Source: Rugalucina vietnamica (Eukaryota > Mollusca > Bivalvia > Lucinida > Lucinidae). From it: a stretch of 64,000 bases of DNA. Below are positions 57,101-64,000 of this stretch, piece by piece. Where the stretch lies: contig OZ024884.1 in assembly GCA_964017185.1 (NCBI GenBank), positions 13,927,548 through 13,991,547 of the forward strand, given 5' to 3'. How positions within the stretch are numbered: position 1 is the stretch's first letter; each line of letters opens with the position of its first letter. The notes beneath the pieces are model-generated. The model worked only from the letters and a program-made list of their open reading frames with translations. It was not told where the DNA came from and searched no databases. A program made the position numbers and the translations under genes.

Positions 57101-58228
57101 TTCCTCGATTTTTTACTTTTTCATTAATATTCATGAATATGCAAATGAGGTCATTTTTATTTAGGCCCATGACATCAATACATTTGTCATATGATATTAC
57201 GGGCTCAATAACAAAGTGTCACATTGATAGTTTGGTCCTGAAATTAAGTTTATTCTGAATGGTTTCTTGATGAGTTCTTCTGTCATTTTAATGTTTTCAT
57301 TAAAATCACACTAGGGGTAGGAGTGGAAACTATGTAATTTTACATCATGTAAATGCGTTCATTGTTGAGGACAATACTTTATGACATTTGGGTGATACCT
57401 CTGACTATACTTGAAGCCATGCGAATTGGTCCCAGGGATGCAAGATAGATCTTATAACCCATCCAAAACCTTGCAATGGCAACAGTTTTTTCCTTTGTTT
57501 TTCCTCGATTTTTTACTTTTTCATTAATATTCATGAATATGCAAATGAGGTCATTTTTATTTAGGCCCATGACATCAATACATTTGTCATATGATATTAC
57601 GGGCTCAATAACAAAGTGTCACATTGATAGTTTGGTCCTGAAATTAAGTTTATTCTGAATGGTTTCTTGATGAGTTCTTCTGTCATTTTAATGTTTTCAT
57701 TAAAATTCATGAATATGCAAATTAGATAACTTGCATTACTTACCATAGGTTAAAAGCGCTATGTCTTAAGCTTTGAAATGAGACCAGGTTTAGTGGTCTA
57801 GGATGAGTAACAGCGGGAATATGACCAATCTTGTATGTACACCCCCATGTGAATGGTTGCCATGGAAACCATGCATTTTTTTCATAGAACAAAAGAGTTT
57901 ATCTTTGACAACAAAAATGATTTGCATTTCTGGGGTCCCAATAAATGATTTGGCACCCTTTAAAGATTCTCCTGGGAGGGGATGTGCAAGTAGACCAAAT
58001 TAGCCCCCGGGATACCAAGAAATAAATGTCCTTAATGTCACGGATCAAACAAGCTAGGGTACTTCATTTTCACCTGGAATAAAAGTACTTTTGCAAGACC
58101 GAAAAAAATTAAAACATTGGTTTTCATACTTCCTAGGGGCAGTACTAAACAACTATACCAAGGAAATTTGTGCTAAACAGGTGGCCACCTAAAGTGATTT
58201 TTGATGGCTTTTCTCAGTCTGGGTCTTT
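54190..58228. mobile_element. About 4-kb foldback element
   Basis: Long inverted arms (about 54194-55590 and 55705-58220) pair around a loop near 55650. Matching pairs include TGAAAATGGCATCAAATTGT with its complement at about 56130, and GTAATGCAAGTCATCTAATT with 57720-57745. The ends read TTAGAGCCCCAGCCATCAGA and GAGAAAAG...CTGGGTCTTTAG. Each arm is built of units of about 150-200 bp carrying TATTCATGAATTTTAATGA. The right arm has an extra insert (about 56226-56560) and a 400-bp duplication. It interrupts GTATT/GTGTATTTGAG of the host repeat. Confidence 0.75.
56904..57706. repeat. Perfect 400-bp tandem duplication
   Basis: 56904-57303 and 57304-57703 show no difference in my comparison. The junction is at a TAAAAT/TAGAAT microhomology. 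It lies in the right arm of the foldback. It is either very recent or an assembly artefact. Confidence 0.9.
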
Positions 58229-60077
58229 AGCTATATTGTGTATTTGAGAATCATCAATCTCTGGCTTATCATTCCCTTTATTTATCCATTTTTCTTTCTG
58301 TCTGAAATTTTTCATATCAGCTCAGTCTGTATAAGAGTTAGAGACTTCAAATTTTATATGCTTGTGCAGAATGACCAACTCTATTACTGAAAACACGATT
58401 ATGATTCTTTGGTTTACTTTTGTCTTCTTTTTTTACTTTGTTTCTTTTCCCATCTGTCACTCCTATACAAATCTGCACCTTTTTGTGTCAAAGATTTCTC
58501 AGGAAATTCTAAAATTTGGTACAAAGCTTGGGTATGTCAAGTTGTATTGTGTATTTGAGAATCAACAATCTTCAGCTTATCATTCCCTTTATTTATCCAT
58601 ATTTCTTTCTATCCAAGAAATTTTCTGTCAGAGATTTCTCAGGAACTACTTTACCTAGAAGTTTGAAATTAGGTACAAACCTTGGGTACCTCAGGTTGTA
58701 TTGTGTATTTGAGAATCAGCTGTCTCAAGCACTGGCCCCTGATCCGTTTGTTAGGGTCCAAGAATCTATTTATGGACATGGTATTTATCCGTCATTACGA
58801 AAATATGTCACCCACCTGTGTTGTGTTCTGGAAATTATTACTAAGAGGCTGCGCCTGAAGTTGCCACTTAGCCGTCAGTTACACCAAACATCCTTCTCTA
58901 TATCAACAGCAAAATGAAGAAAATCCAGCGTTTCGCAACAATATAAAAGATGTTGAAAAAAAAAATATCCATTTCACCATGTTTCAATCTACAGCGGGAC
59001 AAAATGTAAACTTCCGGTTTGTTCGATTTTTCGGTCCGTAGAATTGCCAAAACACACCCGAAACACCGGTAATTACCGGAACACACTCTAGTTTTTTATA
59101 ATTGCCTTTTTATTGGCAACTGTATGTTAGGTGTATCGCCAGTGTATCGCTGGTGTGTGGCAGTATATAGAGAGTTCAATATAATTCTTCTAAATAAAAA
59201 AAACGTATTTGCTTGTCACAATTTTGAAGGTCTAACCAATCTTGCGCACCTATATATATTGGTAGGATTTAGAATCGGTCCTCCCGGTTCAATGATGTCC
59301 CCAGTAATTGGTATCGTTTCTTTTTGAAGGAACCGGTCCCTACATTCGATTTCAATGCAATGCCGTTATATTTTCGTAACAACAATTCAATCTATTCTTC
59401 AATGATCATTTGCCGCAAGAACATAGATTTTTTTTATTCTGATTGAATACTTCGGGTGTCTCGAGTGTTTCCAACTATTTAGCAAATACCTATATCCCTT
59501 TCGGCGAGGGTTTCCATGAATAACTGCATTATTTACAACGCACAATTACAAATAGAAGTTAAAATCGTCACTAACACGTTCTGATGCGTTTTGTACCTCG
59601 CTTATTTTACCCAGACAAGTTTTATTTACAAAATCGATACTTGACGATCAGCGTTATCAATTGCGAAAGTACAAATAAGTTGTCTGACCAAAAGGATTGA
59701 ATAATAGGAGAGGTGTTTACTTCAATAATTACCGACGAAAACATTGAGCAACTTTGCGCACGTAATACATGTCATAAATAGCATACAACCACCTTTGTCA
59801 CCTCGTTACGGTCTATAGATAATCCCCAAGCGAGAAATTGCACATGCTTGTCTTATTCTAATTACTTTTAGTGCTAATCTTATGAACATATTATGCGTCA
59901 TTAACGCTTTGCGAGCAATAAAGACATATAGAAATCACTTAAACCTGACAATTATCACACATGAATAAACACGCCATTCAAACGGCCGACACGGTTCATG
60001 CACACATTATGCTTTTTATTAAAAAACATATTTCCATTTTTAACTCATATAAGCCTGGTGGTCATTTTGTGGGACAT

Positions 60078-60133
60078 AGGCAAACAGCATAGCCTCAGAT
60101 GGACGCCGGCCCATCTGGGGCTATTCTGTTTGC
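60078..60133. repeat. Hairpin in the foldback loop
   Basis: GCAAACAGCATAGCCTCAGA pairs with CTGGGGCTATTCTGTTTGC around GGACGCCGGCC. Confidence 0.65.
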
Positions 60134-60821
60134 TTACAGGAATTTCATCGAAAAATGGAATAAAAATTCAAAATCACTCCCGATGTCCCTCAAAATTAAA
60201 GTGGACTCACCCAAATGAAAATGCTGGGAAACCATACCATAAAGAGAAACTGTAAGAAAACTGCACCTTGGTCGAATCGGAGGGCCTAGCAAACGATCTT
60301 TTTATCTGCACATGCATGCCTAACTGTAATACAATATAGGAAGACATGGGTAAAAAATGGGCGCCGCCGCATTCGCCAAGGTAAAGTTTCCTTGGTTTCT
60401 CTTTATGGTACTATGAGAACAATTAATAGTTATTATCTTTTGAATATTAAAAACGGAAATATCATGTTTTTAAAGACCGATTTCCATGTCTATTGAGGGT
60501 CATTAGATAAGGGACAGGGCATTAGAAAACGTAGTTCCTTGACATTGATTCAAAATACAGGTAGGGACCACAACAGAAAAAAATCAATATTGATTGCAGA
60601 GGGAGGCAGTTTTATTGCATATGTTATCAGGGACAATAAAATCAATAAACAGTGGAAATACAGGTATTCTCCTTTAGGGGCCTCTTTATGACCCCCTGCA
60701 GAGATGTGATAATCACCTCATTATGACAGTCCTTTGATCTAAGGACCATATTGCACCATTAGGAGTCATTAACCGAATAAACAGGGGTACCCCTTTTAGC
60801 TTCTTCAGAAGTAGGTCTTTA

Positions 60822-60863
<42 letters not shown>

Positions 60864-61098
60864 AAAAAGAAAAAGAAAAAGGTGTGTATGAACCGTGTCG
60901 GCCCCTCAGAGTTCGGCCCTTTAAATGGCGTGTTTATTCGTGATAATATTGTCAAGTTTAAGTAATTTCTAGATGTCTTCATTGCTCGCAATGCGTGAAT
61001 GACGCTCAATATTTTCATAAGATTAGCACTAAAAGTAGTTAGAATAAGACAAGCGTGTGCAATTTCTCGCTAGGGGCTTATCGATAGACCGTAACGAG

Positions 61099-63294
61099 AA
61101 AAACACAGATTGCACAAGGCACATCAAGATGATACTAGCTCAGTATCCAAGAAAGCAGCCTACAGCAACGTTTGTAAGACAGTCCAGACCAAGCTTAGAG
61201 ACATGCAAGATTCCTGGCTGAGGAAGAAAACAGAAGAAATTCAGTCTTTTGCAGACAGAAAGGACATGAAGAAATTTCATGATGCACTGAAAACCATTTA
61301 TGGCCCTAAGAGTTCTGGAGCCACCACATTACTCAGTGCAGATGGAAACACTCTTCTCACAGACAAAGAGGCTATCTTGAAAAGGTGGGCAGAACATTTC
61401 AATAGTGTGCTAAATCGACCATCAAGCATCAATGAGGATGCAATTGACAGACTGCCACAGATAGAGTGCAATGTTCTGTTAGATGAATTTCCAACCGTCA
61501 TGGAAACAAGAAAAGCAGTTCAACAACTGTCTTCTGGCAAAGCTCCAGGTGCAGATGCAATTCCTGCAGAGGTTTATAAGGCCGGGGGGCTACCCATGGC
61601 AGAGAAACTGACCGAGCTGTTTCACTGTATGTGGAGGAAGGAGGCCATCCCACAAGAATTTAAGGATGCATCCATAATCCACCTATACAAGCGGAAAGGA
61701 AATCCACAGGTCTGTGATAACCACAGAGGCATTTCCCTCCTATCGATTGCTGGGAAGATACTAGCAAAAATTCTGTTGAACCGCCTGAATGTTCATCTTG
61801 ATCAGAAGGGACTTATCCCAGAAAGTCAATGTGGATTCAGAAAGGACAGGGGGACGATAGACATGATCTTCACAGCAAGACAGCTTCAGGAGAAATGCCA
61901 AGAGCAGAATGTAGATCTATACATGACGTTTGTCGACCTCACCAAAGCGTTTGACACAGTAAGTCGTGATGGACTGTGGAAAATCATGGCCAAGTTTGGC
62001 TGTCCACCCAGATTCATAGCAATGGTGCGGCAATTTCATGATGGCATGCAGGCACGTGTGCAAAATGATGGAGAGTTCTCTGAACCCTTTGAGGTAACAA
62101 ATGGGGTCAAACAGGGCTGTGTTATGGCACCAACACTGTTCAGCATGATGTTTTCTGCCATGCTCATGGATGCTTTTCAGGACAGTGACACTGGTTTTCC
62201 AATCAGGTACCGTTTTGATGGCAATATATTCAACCTTAGAAGGTTGCAAGCCAAAACTAAGGTGCAGACGGATGTGCTAGATGAGCTCCTCTATGCAGAT
62301 GATATGGATAAGAATGCCAGCTCAGAGGCAAAAATGCAAAGAGCCATGGATCAAGTCTCACAGTCATGTGATAACTATGATCTCACAATCAGCACAAAAA
62401 AGACAGAGGTTGTACACCAGCCAGCACCTGGAAAACCATACAATGAACCAACCATCACTGTGAATGGAGAAAAACTGAAAGTTGTTGATAAATTCACCTA
62501 CCTGGGAAGCACTCTTTCCAGAGTAGTGCACATTGATGATGAGGTCACTGCAAGAATTGCAAAAGCCAGTGTGGCATTCGGAAGACTCCGTGCAAATGTC
62601 TGGGAGCGAAATGGAATCAAGCTTGACACCAAGCTGAAAGTCTACAAGGCTGTGGTACTTCCAACCCTCTTGTATGCATGTGAGACCTGGACAGTATACC
62701 AGCGTCATGCAAAGAGACTTAACCATTTCCACTTAAGCTGTTTGAGAAAGCTGTTAAAAATCAAGTGGCAAGACAAGATCCCAGACACAGAGGTCCTGAA
62801 GAAAGCAGGGATGCAAAGCATGCATACTGTCTTAAAGCTAGCACAGCTAAGGTGGACCGGCCATGTTATAAGAATGCCTGATGAGCGACTTCCAAAGAAA
62901 GTCTTCTATGGAGAACTACAAGAGGGAAAGCGCTCTCAAGGTGGCCAGAAGAAACGCTACAAAGACACCCTGAAAGCCTCTCTGAAGGATTTTGACATAC
63001 CTATTGGGTCTTGGGAACAGACTGCACAGGAGCGATCAAAGTGGCGAGGTCTCATCAACAAAGGAGCAGCTCTCCATGAAAAAAAGAGAATCTGTGAAGC
63101 TGAAAGAAAGCGCAGAGAACGCAAAGCCAATACCAATGGGCCACCAGCTGATTCAATGACATTGACTTGCTCTACTTGCAACCGACAGTTTAGAGCTAGA
63201 ATTGGCCTAGTCAGCCATCAAAGAACTCACCAACACACACGAACCTATTCAAGAAATAATGATGGTCTTTCTCATTAGTGAGAGACGAACCACC
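61099..63294 (+). mobile_element. 5'-truncated non-LTR retrotransposon with target-site duplication
   Basis: AACGAG at 61093-61098 and 63295-63300 flanks 2196 bp that are absent from the pairing arm of the foldback (the empty site reads GTAACGAGGTGACAAAGG in complement near 59800). The insert is almost wholly ORF. It has no poly(A) tail and ends 16 bp after the stop codon. Truncation removed the endonuclease region. Confidence 0.9.
61101..63278 (+). CDS. Reverse transcriptase (non-LTR, RTE-like), intact to the C-terminus
   Basis: The frame is open from the insertion edge. The first codon at 61110 is TTG, so this is a truncated ORF and not a complete protein with its own start. Numbering from 61110 (722 residues), the RT palm motifs are in order: KAPGADAIPAEVY (144-156), LYKRKGNP and NHRGISLL (about 192-211), FVDLTKAFDT with the catalytic Asp (276), NGVKQGCVMAP (331-341), and YADD (395-398) carrying the other two catalytic Asp residues. 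A thumb/connection region with YLGSTLS and LYACETW follows, then RWTGHVIRMPDERLPK. The end carries a C2H2-type finger CSTCNRQF...HQRTH (about 687-707), probably for RNA or DNA binding. The upstream AP endonuclease is absent. It is intact through 726 codons, so insertion was recent. RTE-type clade assignment is by overall style only. Confidence 0.9.
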   Translation, partial: KHRLHKAHQDDTSSVSKKAAYSNVCKTVQTKLRDMQDSWLRKKTEEIQSFADRKDMKKFHDALKTIYGPKSSGATTLLSADGNTLLTDKEAILKRWAEHFNSVLNRPSSINEDAIDRLPQIECNVLLDEFPTVMETRKAVQQLSSGKAPGADAIPAEVYKAGGLPMAEKLTELFHCMWRKEAIPQEFKDASIIHLYKRKGNPQVCDNHRGISLLSIAGKILAKILLNRLNVHLDQKGLIPESQCGFRKDRGTIDMIFTARQLQEKCQEQNVDLYMTFVDLTKAFDTVSRDGLWKIMAKFGCPPRFIAMVRQFHDGMQARVQNDGEFSEPFEVTNGVKQGCVMAPTLFSMMFSAMLMDAFQDSDTGFPIRYRFDGNIFNLRRLQAKTKVQTDVLDELLYADDMDKNASSEAKMQRAMDQVSQSCDNYDLTISTKKTEVVHQPAPGKPYNEPTITVNGEKLKVVDKFTYLGSTLSRVVHIDDEVTARIAKASVAFGRLRANVWERNGIKLDTKLKVYKAVVLPTLLYACETWTVYQRHAKRLNHFHLSCLRKLLKIKWQDKIPDTEVLKKAGMQSMHTVLKLAQLRWTGHVIRMPDERLPKKVFYGELQEGKRSQGGQKKRYKDTLKASLKDFDIPIGSWEQTAQERSKWRGLINKGAALHEKKRICEAERKRRERKANTNGPPADSMTLTCSTCNRQFRARIGLVSHQRTHQHTRTYSRNNDGLSH

Positions 63295-64000
63295 AACGAG
63301 AATACAAAGGTGGTTGTATGCTATTTATGGCAGTTTTCGTCAGTGATTATTGAAGTCAACACCTCTCTTTTCTATTATTCAATCCTTTTGATCAGACAAC
63401 GCATTAATTTGTACTTTCGCAATTAATAACGCCGATCGTCAAGTATCGATTTTGTAAATAAAATTTTTCTGGGTAAAATAAGCGAGGTACCAATTACTGG
63501 AGGCATTACTGAACCGGGAGGACCGATTCTAAATCCTACCAATATATATAGGTGCGCAAGATTGGTTAGACCTTCAAAATTGTGATAAGCAAATACGTTT
63601 TTTTTATTTAGAAGAATTATATTGAACTCTCTATATACTGCCACACACCAGCGATACACTGGCGATACACCTAACATACAGTTGCCAATAAAAAGGCAAT
63701 AATCAAAAACTAGAGTGTGTTCCGGTAATTACCGGTGTTTCGGGTGTGTTTTGGTAATTCTACGGACCGAAAAATCGAACAAACCGGAAGTTTACATTTT
63801 GTCCCGCTGTAGATTGAAACATGGCGAAATGGATATTTTTATTTCAACATCTTTTATATTGTTGCGAAACGCTGGATATTCTTCATTTTGCTGTTGATAT
63901 AGAGAAGGATGTTTGGTGTAACTGACGGCTAAGTGGCAACTTCAGGCGCAGCCTCCTAGTAATAATTTCCAGAACACAACACAGGTGGGTGACATATTTT

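Larger units (their letters stand above)
53705..58729 (+). repeat. CCCCCGGCATAAG-type repeat, interrupted by a foldback
   Basis: It starts TACCCCCGGCATAAGAAGTA. Units contain GTGTCAAAGATTTCTCAGGA, AAATTTGGTACAAAGCTT, GTATGTCAAG(T/C)TGTATT and TTATCATTCCCTTTATTTAT. These units occur at 53717-54190 and again at 58230-58729. The two parts are separated by the foldback element. No ORF. Confidence 0.65.
58730..64000. mobile_element. Giant foldback element (right end outside window)
   Basis: The left terminus CACTGGCCCCTGATCCGTTT matches the arm of the 100-bp palindrome at 27503. The left arm (58730 to about 60004) is complementary to the right arm (60880 to beyond 64000, where the last bases pair with about 58807). 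The right arm lacks about 285 bp present at 59311-59595 on the left and carries the LINE insertion. The loop (60005-60880) has further hairpins (60078-60133 and about 60230-60412) and an A-rich run at 60823-60880. Paired frames such as those starting at 59124 (+) and 63677 (-) are just the inverted arm read twice. No transposase was seen. Confidence 0.8.

Noticed and set aside
58898-59327. Two short frames (62 and 67 codons) that reappear at 63423-63897
   Set aside because: They are the same inverted-arm sequence of the foldback read twice. There are no protein features, and the frames diverge by indels.
61298-62732. Minus-strand frames of 67-122 codons
   Set aside because: They are shadows of the reverse transcriptase gene on the opposite strand.
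52397-64000. CASD1 exon 15 and later exons
   Set aside because: I looked for the conserved segment expected after RYCQ and for later membrane-domain motifs, and found none. The stretch is repeats.

Overview
This is animal nuclear DNA: AT-rich, with intron-split genes and dense transposon remnants, and no bacterial-style gene layout. The best reading is a lophotrochozoan, probably a bivalve mollusc. The basis is recall rather than a search: several repeat families here (one starting AGCTCACCTGAGCC, one bounded by TATAGCCCCGCTT, one starting CCCCCGGCATAAG) look like families I associate with bivalve genomes.

Three host genes can be supported, all on the + strand. (1) Positions 60-589 hold the last coding exon of an Arg/Gly-rich (RGG-box) RNA-binding protein. 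It is followed by an apparent 3' UTR. (2) Positions 20031-21315 hold a two-exon gene for a 173-residue protein with one C2H2 zinc finger. An intron splits the finger, and the C-terminus is basic. (3) Positions 30131-52396 hold the first 14 coding exons (residues 1-496) of CASD1, the Golgi sialic acid O-acetyltransferase. All splice phases agree and the Ser-Asp-His catalytic residues are present. The rest of its membrane domain must lie beyond the window.

The main discovery is inside CASD1. Three separate exons (9, 11 and 14) each sit beside two extra tandem copies. Most copies are decayed. Two are not simple wreckage: the second copy of exon 11 differs from the real exon only at synonymous sites and keeps its donor. 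The second copy of exon 14 keeps a full reading frame with mostly synonymous changes but has lost both splice sites. This looks like dying, or possibly still partly used, mutually exclusive exons.

The rest is mobile DNA, often nested. About 27 copies or fragments of one hairpin MITE (MITE-A) are present, along with two tRNA-derived SINE families and two further hairpin MITE families. There are twin 945-bp elements with TTAA target sites, a mariner-like element, and a 14-unit 151-bp minisatellite inside a TIR element. Two multi-kilobase foldback elements occupy 54.2-58.2 kb and 58.7 kb to beyond the window end. An intact but 5'-truncated non-LTR reverse transcriptase (61.1-63.3 kb) has inserted into the second foldback with a clear AACGAG target-site duplication. 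Regions: 0-20 kb, RGG exon plus repeats; 20-30 kb, zinc-finger gene plus repeats; 30-52.4 kb, CASD1 with repeat-filled introns; 52.4-64 kb, nested foldbacks and the retroelement.
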